A stretch of DNA of 64,000 nucleotides from Pararhodonellum marinum. Its GTDB lineage: Bacteria; Bacteroidota; Bacteroidia; Cytophagales; Cyclobacteriaceae. A program made the position numbers and the translations under genes. Below, in pieces: positions 29,084 to 37,904 of the stretch (position 1 is the first letter of the stretch; the number at the start of each line of letters is the position of its first letter). The notes beneath the pieces are model-generated. The model made no database searches. It was not told where the DNA came from and was given only the letters and a program-made list of their open reading frames with translations. Location: the NCBI RefSeq assembly GCF_015354735.1, contig NZ_JACEFJ010000013.1, positions 1 through 64,000 on the forward strand. Reading direction: 5' to 3'.

Positions 29084-31954
29084 ATGAAAACAATCCCTAT
29101 CAGCCTGCTGCTTTCCCTATTTATCCATACCGCTTTTTCACAATCGATGGGGTTGCCCTTTTCCAGGTATTATTCCAGTCAGGAATACCAAGGCGGGATC
29201 CAGAACTACGCTATCACGCAAAATGCATCAGGGATGCTGTATGTGGCCAACAATTATGGTTTAATGGAGTTTGACGGTACGACATGGAGAAGACATGCTT
29301 TGCCCAGCGGTGCCAAAGTGAGACATGTGCAGATAGATGCCAATGGGGCCATTTATGTCTCCGGGCAAGGTGATTTTGGCACCTTTCTTCCCAATTCCAA
29401 AGGACAGCTGACCTTTGAATCTCTCAAAAACAGCCTTCCTGAAGATATCCAAAATCTTGAGGAAGTCTGGAAGGTTTTCGTTACTGAAGAGAATATATTT
29501 TTCTGCACTTTTGAGCGGATATTCGTTTTTGACAGCAAGAGGAAATTTCAATACAGCCTGGAAAGTGAAAGCAGCTTCGAAAGCTTCCATCTTAGCCACA
29601 ACATCCTGATGGTAAACGAAATCGGGGAAGGCATTAAAAAACTTCAGGACGGGGCTCTCGTACCGATAAGCAAAAGTGGATCATTTGGGGATTTTTTGGT
29701 GACAGGAATATTGCAATTGGGCCAAAACAAATATTTGGTCTTTACCCGCGACGATGGCATTTTCACCATGAGTGGGGAGCTGACTTTGCCATGGAACAGC
29801 ATGGATGATTTGACCATCAATTCGGCCTTGCTGTTAAGGAACGGCAATATTGCCTTAGCCACACAGCAGGATGGCCTAAAGCTAATGGATGCAACCGGTA
29901 AAATACTGATGAAGCTGAACAAGGACAATGGTCTGAACAACAATTCCATCATTTCCCTTTTTGAAGACCTCAATGGAAACTTATGGATCGGGCACAACAA
30001 TGGGATTACCATGGTGCAGCTCAGTCTTCCGTTTACCAAAATCAACCAGTTTTCAGGACTGACCGGTACAGGATATCATGCAGCTTTTGACCAGGGCAGG
30101 ATTTTTTACGGCACCAACAATGGGGTATATGTTCAGGAAAAAGGAGATGACAGCCTATCGGAGATCTCCTTGATCAGCAATTCAACAGGCCAGGTCTATC
30201 AGATCAAATCCATTCAAAACCATCTCCTCATTGCACACAATGACGGAGCGTTTGTAATAGAAGGTAACGCAGCCCGGAGGATTGAAGGACCAAGTGGCGT
30301 TTGGAACTTTCAAACCCTCAGAGGCCGACAGGGTCTCTTGCTCGTAGGAACATACAATGGCCTTCATCTCTTTCAAATGGATGAAACCGATATTCAATAT
30401 GTAAGGCAAATCAAAGGTTTCAATGAATCCAGCCGGATCATTGAGCAGGATGACAAAGGAAACATATGGGTAGCACATGGTTATAAAGGGCTGTACCGGA
30501 TACAACTTGATGATCAATTGGAATCCGCCACCGTGACGTATTTTGGCCAAGCGTCCGGATTGCCCACCAGCATCCTCAACAATGTGTGGCGGATCAACAA
30601 CCGGCTTGTGTTTACCACCCAAGCAGGGATTTTTAAATTCAATGAGCTTGAAAATAAGTTTGAAAGGGATGATTTTTTTAAGCCTTATTTTGATGGGGGA
30701 TTTCAGGCACATTACCTCATAGAAGACCAAATGGGCAATATATATTTTATAGGAGAAACAGAATCCGGGGTGTTGGAGAAAAAGGTTGACGGGAGTTATA
30801 CCAAGCATTTTCAGGTCTTCAACAAACTTTTGCCCATTCTCAATGATGACCTTCAGAATATTTCGACCATTCAGGGGAATGAGGTGCTTTTTGCCGCCAA
30901 TGAGGGTTTTATCAGATTTAGCCTGAATGAAAATACATATCAGCCTTCCACTTTTCCCACCTTGATAAGGGCTGTTTATTTGACTGGGGCATCCGATTCT
31001 TTGATTTTTGGGGGAAATGTTTCATACCATCATTCCCAAAGTAAGGCCGCGGCTGGAGATCTGAAAATTCCTTACCATATGGCCAATATCCGGTTTGAAA
31101 GCAGCAATCCGGTCCCAAACAATGAGAAAGACCTGAGGTTTCAATATTGGCTGGAGGGTTTGGAACCTGGATATGGGGACTGGATTGACAAGCGGGAAAA
31201 GGCCTATACCAATCTTAGGGAAGGGAAATATACCTTTCATGCCAAAACAAAAAACCTCTACGGAGAAATCAGCCCGGTGGCATCCTATTCCTTTGAGATT
31301 TTACCGCCTTGGTACCGAAGCAAAGGAGCCTATTTGGTGTATGTGCTGCTCATTGGGATAGCCACCTTTATGGTCTACGGGGTCGTTGAAAAAAGATACC
31401 AAAAAAAGGCACAATTGATCAAAACTGCTTCCAAAAAAGTCATTCAGGAAAAGGAAACAGAGCTCAAACATACCCAGGCAGAGATTGAAAAGCTGAAGAC
31501 CGAAAAATTAAAGCAGGAAATTCAGCTCAAGGACAAGGAACTTGCCACTGCCACCATGCATTTGATTACCAAAAACGGCTTTATTGACCACATGCGCAAC
31601 AACCTCAATGCCATCACCAAAAAGAGCAAGAATCAAGAGGTCAAGAATGAAATCCAAAAAGTGATCAAAAACATTGAGAAAAACTTTGCCGGAGACCAAG
31701 ACTGGGAACAGTTTGAAATCCATTTTGACCAGGTCCATGGGGATTTTATGAGCAGATTCAAAAAGAAATACAACAGTTTAAGCCCGCAGGAAATCAAACT
31801 GAGTGCTTATCTGAGAATGAACCTCTCGACCAAAGAAATCGCTTATCTGATGAACATCTCCATCCGAGGGGTGGAAATAGCGCGCTATCGGCTGCGAAAA
31901 AAACTCAACCTGGAAAGAGCTGAAAATTTGCAGGAATACATCTTGAAATTTTAG
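29084..31954 (+). CDS. Membrane sensor with beta-propeller, Y_Y_Y and LuxR-type HTH domains (SusR-like regulator of PUL1)
   Basis: 956 residues: signal peptide up to HTAFSQ; two-component-regulator propeller repeats (for example LFEDLNGNLWIGHNNGI, IIEQDDKGNIWVAHGYKGLY) through ~residue 650; a Y_Y_Y domain (RFQYWLEGLEPGYGDWID); one membrane span near 750 (AYLVYVLLIGIATFMVYGVV); a coiled coil; and a C-terminal HTH, SPQEIKLSAYLRMNLSTKEI then SIRGVEIARYRLRKKL. There is no kinase or receiver domain, so sensing and DNA binding are in one membrane protein, as in SusR-type regulators. Divergent from susC across 244 bases. Confidence 0.9.
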   Translation: MKTIPISLLLSLFIHTAFSQSMGLPFSRYYSSQEYQGGIQNYAITQNASGMLYVANNYGLMEFDGTTWRRHALPSGAKVRHVQIDANGAIYVSGQGDFGTFLPNSKGQLTFESLKNSLPEDIQNLEEVWKVFVTEENIFFCTFERIFVFDSKRKFQYSLESESSFESFHLSHNILMVNEIGEGIKKLQDGALVPISKSGSFGDFLVTGILQLGQNKYLVFTRDDGIFTMSGELTLPWNSMDDLTINSALLLRNGNIALATQQDGLKLMDATGKILMKLNKDNGLNNNSIISLFEDLNGNLWIGHNNGITMVQLSLPFTKINQFSGLTGTGYHAAFDQGRIFYGTNNGVYVQEKGDDSLSEISLISNSTGQVYQIKSIQNHLLIAHNDGAFVIEGNAARRIEGPSGVWNFQTLRGRQGLLLVGTYNGLHLFQMDETDIQYVRQIKGFNESSRIIEQDDKGNIWVAHGYKGLYRIQLDDQLESATVTYFGQASGLPTSILNNVWRINNRLVFTTQAGIFKFNELENKFERDDFFKPYFDGGFQAHYLIEDQMGNIYFIGETESGVLEKKVDGSYTKHFQVFNKLLPILNDDLQNISTIQGNEVLFAANEGFIRFSLNENTYQPSTFPTLIRAVYLTGASDSLIFGGNVSYHHSQSKAAAGDLKIPYHMANIRFESSNPVPNNEKDLRFQYWLEGLEPGYGDWIDKREKAYTNLREGKYTFHAKTKNLYGEISPVASYSFEILPPWYRSKGAYLVYVLLIGIATFMVYGVVEKRYQKKAQLIKTASKKVIQEKETELKHTQAEIEKLKTEKLKQEIQLKDKELATATMHLITKNGFIDHMRNNLNAITKKSKNQEVKNEIQKVIKNIEKNFAGDQDWEQFEIHFDQVHGDFMSRFKKKYNSLSPQEIKLSAYLRMNLSTKEIAYLMNISIRGVEIARYRLRKKLNLERAENLQEYILKF

Positions 31955-32055
31955 GGACCATTTCCCAGGCAAAACTACATCCTGCCTTTATCGGATGCTT
32001 TGGGCCTGGATCAAAGAAAATTTGTGGTGGAATCACCTTTGCAGGCACCTGTAGA

Positions 32056-33381
32056 TTAGGTCTCTCCATCCCACACCCTGCTGTGTTCCGCATGGGAATT
32101 CAGGTAGGCGCCGGTCTGGTAAAAGGCATCATAATAATCCGTATCCAGGTGCACAGCCTGCACATATCCTGGCATGACCAGGGTGGTAAAAGTGCCTGGA
32201 AACTTCCCGTGTTTATCAAAAATATACTGCGCTACCTCAGTGAGACAATCCACAAATTCTTCGCTGTAGGGGCTCATCTGCCTTTTGATTGCCTTACTTT
32301 CTTTCCACGGCCCAGGGGTATCTTGGTGATAAGCACCCTTGGATCCGAATTTCCGTGAGACAAATTCCTCCACGGCAGCCCTCATATCAGGATAATAGGG
32401 CGGGCACAAACCTTCATAAATCCCGTCCAGACCCACAGGATTGGGCATGATCCAGCGATCATCCCGGACAAAGCGGAACCCCATCCCCTGAATGCCCTTG
32501 TCTGCAAAAGCCCCAAGGATACTCCATCGGTTGAGACCACTGAAATACAGGCCACCGAGTCCCATGGCCTGCTGGGTCAATACCATGTTGTGCCCCATAA
32601 AGGCCAGTTCCATGCAGCAGCCTTCATAGGCCATTTGATGCAGGATCGAAAGAGGAACACGTTTTTCTTTGCTCAGAAGGCCACTTTTGATAAAAGGCTC
32701 AAGGTTGCCGACAGGCTTGCCGGCATCATCATCCATCAGGACATTGCCGTTGCTGATGGCCATGGCCATCAGGGACAGGACTGATTCACTGGCATCTCCT
32801 ATGGGCATCAGTAAGGTGGACCCGGGTGCATTGGCCATCCAGAGGTTGGGTTCCAGCATATGGGGTGGCTCAGCAGGCAAGTCCAGTCTGTGGTCAGACA
32901 ATTGGGTGGTGTTTTCTTTGCAGACAGCAATGATCCGTTCTGCCGCATCGCTCAGGTCATCCCCCAATTCACTGATTGCATTGGGTTGTATGTCCCGGGT
33001 ATTGGTGATGTAGGTGCCCTTGTCATCGGTATACAACAAGGCAGGGGTACCGAATCCCCCTGCGGTGGGGGCTGTCCTACCTGTAAATCTTTGGGTGTAA
33101 TGGGCGTGCTCTTTTGGGCGGTCAGGTCCGAAAGGAACACCAAAATTCCAACCTGTCACACCTGTACCCACAGCAATCAAGATGGATTGCTCCAATTCAG
33201 ACAAGGGCAAAGGTTCCAATTTGGACCGGTAAGCCAAAGGTCCTGAGGGAATTTGCATGCCCCTTCCAAACCTGCGTGATCTTCTGCCAAAGATGGCTTT
33301 CATCAAGGGAAATTGGCTCAACTGGTGTAAGGCATTTGCTTCATGAGGCAACTTTTGTGACATGGTTTTGAGGTCTTTCAT
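32056..33381 (-). CDS. Nitroreductase-like uncharacterised protein
   Basis: 441 soluble residues. The N-terminal third has RRSRRFGRGMQIPSGPLAYR then LEQSILIAVGTGVTGWNFG, which resembles the FMN-binding start of nitroreductase-fold proteins (RRSxR...LxxAAxxxG). The remainder (LFPIGDAS-like stretch absent; LMPIGDASESVLSLMAMAIS and a Tyr/His-rich C-terminus) is not a family I can name. Likely a flavoprotein; substrate unknown. It is the last gene of the accessory cluster, 24 bases after the Tat-PLP gene, and converges on the PUL1 regulator. Confidence 0.5.
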   Translation of the reverse strand: MKDLKTMSQKLPHEANALHQLSQFPLMKAIFGRRSRRFGRGMQIPSGPLAYRSKLEPLPLSELEQSILIAVGTGVTGWNFGVPFGPDRPKEHAHYTQRFTGRTAPTAGGFGTPALLYTDDKGTYITNTRDIQPNAISELGDDLSDAAERIIAVCKENTTQLSDHRLDLPAEPPHMLEPNLWMANAPGSTLLMPIGDASESVLSLMAMAISNGNVLMDDDAGKPVGNLEPFIKSGLLSKEKRVPLSILHQMAYEGCCMELAFMGHNMVLTQQAMGLGGLYFSGLNRWSILGAFADKGIQGMGFRFVRDDRWIMPNPVGLDGIYEGLCPPYYPDMRAAVEEFVSRKFGSKGAYHQDTPGPWKESKAIKRQMSPYSEEFVDCLTEVAQYIFDKHGKFPGTFTTLVMPGYVQAVHLDTDYYDAFYQTGAYLNSHAEHSRVWDGET

Positions 33382-33405
33382 GATGATAATTTTTTTGGGT
33401 TAATG

Positions 33406-34479
33406 TTAAGTCTTCTCCTTTCCAAAAAGGTCAAGGGACAGATAGCGCAATCCGGAATCACAAAGGAGCGTCACCACTTTCTTGCCTTTTCCCAGCCGTT
33501 TGGCAATGCGCTTAGCTGCAGCCACATTGGCCCCGGAACTCGGTCCGGCCAGCCAGCCTTCATAGCGGGCAAGGTCACGGGTGGTCTGAAAGGCTTCTTC
33601 ATCAGAAACCGCCTCGATCTCATCAATCAGATCAAGCCGGGCAGTTTCCGGAACAAATCCAATCCCAATTCCCTCAATGCGGTGACTACCTGTAGGTCCC
33701 CCGGAGAGGTTTTTGGAAGCGGCCGGTTCTACGGCTACCACCCAAGGTTGAGGACCAGTTTCACTGGCTTTCAGCACGGTAGCCACTCCTGTAATGCATC
33801 CTCCTGTTCCCACACCCATTACAAACGCATCCACATGTCCAAATTGCTTAAGTTCATGTCCCAATGCATGATATCCCAAAGCATTGTTAGAATTTCCAAA
33901 CTGATTGGTCCAATAGGTATCCGGCTCCTCATTCAGCTCCTTGATTCTTTCCAGAGAACGGGCCACTAATTCTGGGGATATTCCATGACCATGACTGGGT
34001 AAGGTGTCCAAGTGAGCACCTAGGGCCTTCATGGTTAACCTCTTTTCCATAGAAATCGCATCAGTAGTCACAAAATGAGTTTTGTATCCTTTTTGGCTAC
34101 ACACCATGGCAAGGGAGCTTCCGGTACTACCCCCAGTCATTTCTATGACCCGCATGCCCGGTTTCAGTTTTCCGGCTTTTTCGGCTGACTCAATCATCCC
34201 CAAGGCCATCCGGTCTTTCATGCTTCCTGTGGGATTGGCTCCTTCCCATTTGACCCAAACCTCTGCATGGTTGGGATCAGTAAGGTGACGGAGTTTTAGT
34301 ATAGGGGTATATCCTATCGCCGGATTATCATAGTGTAGGAGTTTATTGAGATTTGATAAAGTCTGCTTAGGCTGAGGGAAAGATGTGGGGGCAGTCAGCA
34401 TACCCAAAGTTCCTGCCCCTAAAAACTGCAAAAACCCTCTTCTTGAATGGATATTTTTCTGCAAATCTTTAGGCTGCAT
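33406..34479 (-). CDS. Cysteine-synthase-like PLP enzyme with twin-arginine signal
   Basis: 357 residues. The N-terminus has the Tat motif HSRRGFLQFL (Arg13-Arg14) and a short hydrophobic stretch to about residue 34. The fold-type II PLP core follows: GYTPILKL, Schiff-base Lys88 in NPTGSMKDRM, the GGSTGSS phosphate/substrate loop, and the GTGGCITGV PLP-phosphate loop. Relatives are O-acetylserine sulfhydrylases and cystathionine beta-synthase-like enzymes, normally cytoplasmic; export through Tat after folding with cofactor would put this one in the periplasm. Substrate unknown. Part of an operon with SnoaL-like and FAD-oxidase genes. Confidence 0.85.
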   Translation of the reverse strand: MQPKDLQKNIHSRRGFLQFLGAGTLGMLTAPTSFPQPKQTLSNLNKLLHYDNPAIGYTPILKLRHLTDPNHAEVWVKWEGANPTGSMKDRMALGMIESAEKAGKLKPGMRVIEMTGGSTGSSLAMVCSQKGYKTHFVTTDAISMEKRLTMKALGAHLDTLPSHGHGISPELVARSLERIKELNEEPDTYWTNQFGNSNNALGYHALGHELKQFGHVDAFVMGVGTGGCITGVATVLKASETGPQPWVVAVEPAASKNLSGGPTGSHRIEGIGIGFVPETARLDLIDEIEAVSDEEAFQTTRDLARYEGWLAGPSSGANVAAAKRIAKRLGKGKKVVTLLCDSGLRYLSLDLFGKEKT

Positions 34480-34528
34480 GATTGAGTTTATTGTTTAACT
34501 GCTCAAGGTTCAATTGATCAATTCACCA

Positions 34529-34939
34529 TCAAGAATGAGCCTCAATGGACTTTGCTGTATCCAAAAAGTGACGAAAAGCTTTGACTTTTCCATCATTTCC
34601 AAACTCCCATAGATGCACTTCTTCATCCTGAATCCTTTTGCCAGTGGATTTTACGGTAAGGTCAAATCTAAGCACAGCAGCGATGGCCTCCTTTCCTTCA
34701 AGGAGGTACGTTAAGTTGAAGTCTTGCATCTCAAAGTCCTCCTCAATATCCTCGAAGAACGATGGAACCGCTTCCTTACCCTTTCGAAACCTCATATAGG
34801 GTATGTCTTTATCTTGGCCCGTATTCCCGGTGGGATGGTGTTCCCAAAAGACATCAGTTGACATAAATTCACAGATTTTCGATACATTTCCTTGTTCAAA
34901 AGCCTGATAGATCTGCTTTACTGTTTCTAATTGACTCAT
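34529..34939 (-). CDS. SnoaL-like / NTF2-fold protein
   Basis: 136 residues with the cone-shaped NTF2 fold signature: an N-terminal helix (VKQIYQAFEQGNVSKICEFM), then DVFWEHHPTG, a middle F-rich region and the ending DGKVKAFRHFLDTAKSIEA. This superfamily includes ring-cyclising SnoaL enzymes and many small-molecule-binding proteins, so catalysis cannot be asserted. Cytoplasmic. It starts 12 bases after the FAD-oxidase stop, hence co-transcribed. Confidence 0.8.
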   Translation of the reverse strand: MSQLETVKQIYQAFEQGNVSKICEFMSTDVFWEHHPTGNTGQDKDIPYMRFRKGKEAVPSFFEDIEEDFEMQDFNLTYLLEGKEAIAAVLRFDLTVKSTGKRIQDEEVHLWEFGNDGKVKAFRHFLDTAKSIEAHS

Positions 34940-34951
34940 TTGAATTTTATT

Positions 34952-36379
34952 TTATGCCGGCTTAATATTCTGATTCACATGGAAGAAATTATCCGGGTCA
35001 TATTTGGCTTTAATTTGCTGAAGTCGTCGGTAATTATCCCCATAGTTGGCTTTGATACGTTCCTCTCCTTCTTCCATCATAAAATTGATGTAAGTGCTTC
35101 CATCCTGTGAGTAGGGATGTATCTCCTGCCAAAATCCCCGGGCCCATGATCTGATTTTTTCAAGGTTATTCTGATCGGGGTCAACCCCAGCGATTACCAT
35201 TGACCAGAGGGTATCCCGCTTTTCCCACGCTGTTTCGTTGCTCGCTACATCATGGACCTTTCCATCTATGGGATACAGGTGCATGGTTGATTTAGAAGTC
35301 GGTACTCGTGAAAAACGCTTGTGAATTTCAACTGCCTCATCCGGTAAACTTTGGAGAAAAGCCCCTTTCCAGTACCATTGGTCTCCCGAAGGGTAAAGGC
35401 CATCAAACATACTTTGAATGGCTGGATAGGGCATTTCCGGAGTAAATTCCATCAGAGGTTTTGCTACATCCCGGGCCTGTTGCAGGTATTGTTCAAACTC
35501 TCCTTCGGGTCCTGTATAGCACCACAACAGGCCACAGACTTTTTCTCCATGAATTTCCTCTGGAAAAGGTGTTGCCGCAGGAACCTCTGCTGTTAGAAAA
35601 AAGGCATACACATCCCTAGGAAGATTGGGGAGCCAATCCCGATACCATTTCAAGGTCTTTTCAAGTTGGTCTATGGGCCAAAAAAGTGGACCTCCAATGA
35701 TGTTTTTTACCGGATGAAGCTTGAACTCAAAGGCGGTAACCACCCCAAAATTACCTCCACCACCTCTTAGAGCCCAAAAAAGGTCCTCATTTTCCTTTTC
35801 ATTACAGTAGACCCATCGGCCATCTGCCAGTACCAAATCAGCTCCAAGGAGGTTGTCAATGGTAAGGCCATATTTTCGGGTCAGATAACCATGTCCACCT
35901 CCGAGGGTCAGTCCTCCTACTCCGGTGGTAGAGATCACTCCGCTTACAGCCGCCAATCCGAAGGCATGAGTGGCATGGTCCACATCTCCCCAAGTACACC
36001 CAGCCTGTACCCTGACGGTATGACCTTCCGGATCCACCCTGATGCCTTTCATCAAAGAAAGATCAATGACCAGCCCCTCATCCACCAGGGCAAGTCCGGG
36101 GCCATTGTGGCCTCCGCTTCGGATGGCTGTATCTAGCCTATGTTTTTGAGCAAAATTCAGGCAGTGCTGGACATCGGCTACATCTACACATTTAACTATG
36201 ATGGCAGGAAATTTATTGATCATTCCATTATAGATGGAACGGCCTTCATCATATTCCTGATCGCCTGGTAGGATCATAGGGCCTCTGAGGATTTGACGAA
36301 ATTCCTCCAGAATAGACTCATCTGGAAGTATCTCCAAAAGGTCATCTAAAGATTCAGTTGATTTGTTGTTGCTTTTCAT
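34952..36379 (-). CDS. FAD-binding oxidoreductase, berberine-bridge type with bicovalent flavin
   Basis: 475 residues, no signal peptide. The FAD-binding PCMH domain has AIRSGGHNGPGLALVD with His91 and VQAGCTWGDVDHATHAFG with Cys128; these two residues are the usual attachment sites for 6-S-cysteinyl-8-alpha-histidyl FAD. GGLTLGGGHGYLTRKYGLT follows, and the protein ends in a BBE domain (KYDPDNFFHVNQNI). Family members oxidise sugars, alcohols or natural-product scaffolds with oxygen as acceptor. In this operon it is the likely first enzyme; the substrate is open. Confidence 0.9.
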   Translation of the reverse strand: MKSNNKSTESLDDLLEILPDESILEEFRQILRGPMILPGDQEYDEGRSIYNGMINKFPAIIVKCVDVADVQHCLNFAQKHRLDTAIRSGGHNGPGLALVDEGLVIDLSLMKGIRVDPEGHTVRVQAGCTWGDVDHATHAFGLAAVSGVISTTGVGGLTLGGGHGYLTRKYGLTIDNLLGADLVLADGRWVYCNEKENEDLFWALRGGGGNFGVVTAFEFKLHPVKNIIGGPLFWPIDQLEKTLKWYRDWLPNLPRDVYAFFLTAEVPAATPFPEEIHGEKVCGLLWCYTGPEGEFEQYLQQARDVAKPLMEFTPEMPYPAIQSMFDGLYPSGDQWYWKGAFLQSLPDEAVEIHKRFSRVPTSKSTMHLYPIDGKVHDVASNETAWEKRDTLWSMVIAGVDPDQNNLEKIRSWARGFWQEIHPYSQDGSTYINFMMEEGEERIKANYGDNYRRLQQIKAKYDPDNFFHVNQNIKPA

Positions 36380-36499
36380 GATTTTTAGGGTTTAGGAAGG
36401 TATTCCTTTCCTTGAAAAAGGATAGAAACGAAATGAATGATGATTGTAAAAAGACATTTTTGATCAAGGGGCTTAGACCTCGATCAATGATGGCAAAAA

Positions 36500-36766
36500 C
36501 TAGGCACCAACTTGCTCAGGAAGCCCGATGGCATGTTCTGATAGCACGGTAAAATAATATTGGGTACTCGCAGTACCTAGCTTTTGGTCCAGGTATTCAC
36601 TCAACTGATCAATGGAAGCTGCCTCATAGAGACACACTGCTTCCTTCATGTTGACAGAGGGATAGAAATGGTGTACATGCAAATGATCAGGCAGGGGGAA
36701 TACTTCCTCTGCACATTTTTGAAATTTTTTGGGATCGTGGATTTCGTGTTTTATAGCAATAAACAT
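36500..36766 (-). CDS. Small ferredoxin-like-fold protein (DUF4242-like)
   Basis: 88 residues from the ATG at 36766 (MFIAIKHEI); the frame upstream to 36841 adds unlikely residues. The pattern of short beta strand, helix, HHFYPSVNMKEAVCLYEAAS, then SEYLDQKLGTASTQYYFTV and GLPEQ resembles small dimeric alpha/beta proteins, including the DUF4242 group, some of which bind nickel. The name is tentative. It lies between the AraC regulator and the FAD-oxidase. Confidence 0.55.
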   Translation of the reverse strand: MFIAIKHEIHDPKKFQKCAEEVFPLPDHLHVHHFYPSVNMKEAVCLYEAASIDQLSEYLDQKLGTASTQYYFTVLSEHAIGLPEQVGA

Positions 36767-36861
36767 GGCTTTAGAATTTTGAATTAATACTAAAGGCAAG
36801 GTAAAGCATTGATTATTTCTTCGCTTTGCTATAAAGTCCAAAGAATTTGCAAATCAGCCTT

Positions 36862-37761
36862 TTAGGCATTTTTGTACTCCAAGGGGGTACAGTTATAGGC
36901 CGTCTTAAATTCCCGGCTAAAATGAGAGGGGTTTTGAAAACCACTTTCGAAAATCACCTCTGTTACAGACATATCTGTATTTTTCAGCAGGTACTTACTG
37001 AATTCCAATCGCTTCGATTTCAGCCACTTGCCTGGACTCGTACCATAGATTTCATAAAAATCCCTTTTGAAAACGGATAGACTTCTTGCTGTAAGTCTGG
37101 CATACTCCTCCAAAGTCATCGGAAAGTAAAAGTTCCTTTCCATGAGTTCCTGCAGGCAAGGTTTGCTGTTCTGACATAATTGGGCAAAGTAGGCAGTGAG
37201 TTGCCGATTGTAAGGTTGGGAAGCCGTAATGAGCATCAGTTCCTTGAATTTCAGTTCCAAAAGTTTAAGGTTTGTGGAAGTATGCCCGGAAAGGTAGGTC
37301 AAAAAGGTCTTAAAATAGGCCTCGAGTGTAGCATCAGATTTAAGCGAAAAAATAGATTTCCTTGAAAATGAATGGCTTTCCTGATTCAAATTGACCCGGT
37401 TATGGAGCAAAACAGACCGGATAAATTCATCGGGAGTAAACAGCACCACGGCACAAAAATCCTTGTCAAAATATTGGTTGACCGAATGGGCTCCCTTTCG
37501 TACAAAAATGCAATCTCCCTCATTTACTTCAACCATCTCATGATGGGTAAGCCACTCTTTTTTTCCCTTGATGACATAGACAAAATAGTTTTCGTGTGTC
37601 CAGATTGAATGTCGGATCTTGTCTAATGGGCATTGATATTCCGCCAAAAGCAATTCATTCACCTGAACTCTGATGGTGGGAGGATGATGGCAGATAAAAT
37701 CATAAAAGCTGTCCATGACCGCTGGGTTTAGGGTGGTACTTTTACGCCGTGGTTCTTGCAT
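36862..37761 (-). CDS. AraC-family transcriptional regulator
   Basis: 299 residues: an N-terminal cupin-like sensing half (KEWLTHHEMVEVNEGDCIFV) and a C-terminal pair of HTHs (TLEEYARLTARSLSVFKRDF, then SVTEVIFESGFQNPSHFSRE, ending FKTAYNCTPLEYK). It is first in the 32-38 kb cluster, on the same strand, and the likely activator. Upstream (37785-37800) an inverted TTGAC / GTCAA with six bases between is a possible binding site, weak by itself. Confidence 0.9.
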   Translation of the reverse strand: MQEPRRKSTTLNPAVMDSFYDFICHHPPTIRVQVNELLLAEYQCPLDKIRHSIWTHENYFVYVIKGKKEWLTHHEMVEVNEGDCIFVRKGAHSVNQYFDKDFCAVVLFTPDEFIRSVLLHNRVNLNQESHSFSRKSIFSLKSDATLEAYFKTFLTYLSGHTSTNLKLLELKFKELMLITASQPYNRQLTAYFAQLCQNSKPCLQELMERNFYFPMTLEEYARLTARSLSVFKRDFYEIYGTSPGKWLKSKRLEFSKYLLKNTDMSVTEVIFESGFQNPSHFSREFKTAYNCTPLEYKNA

Positions 37762-37904
37762 GAACCTTGTTTATTATAACAATTTTGACCAGAAAGTCAA
37801 GGGGAAGCGGGGGGAAGTTATCCACAAAAAAGCAAAAATTATCCTTGAAAGGATGGCGATTTAAAGTATGAACCTAAGTCCAAATAAAAAAACCAGAGTT
37901 CACT

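Noticed and set aside
30182-30808. 208-codon minus-strand frame inside the PUL1 regulator
   Set aside because: Antisense shadow of propeller repeats; no independent signals.
33403-33969. 188-codon plus-strand frame opposite the Tat-PLP gene
   Set aside because: Overlaps conserved PLP motifs on the other strand; residues look like low-complexity shadow.
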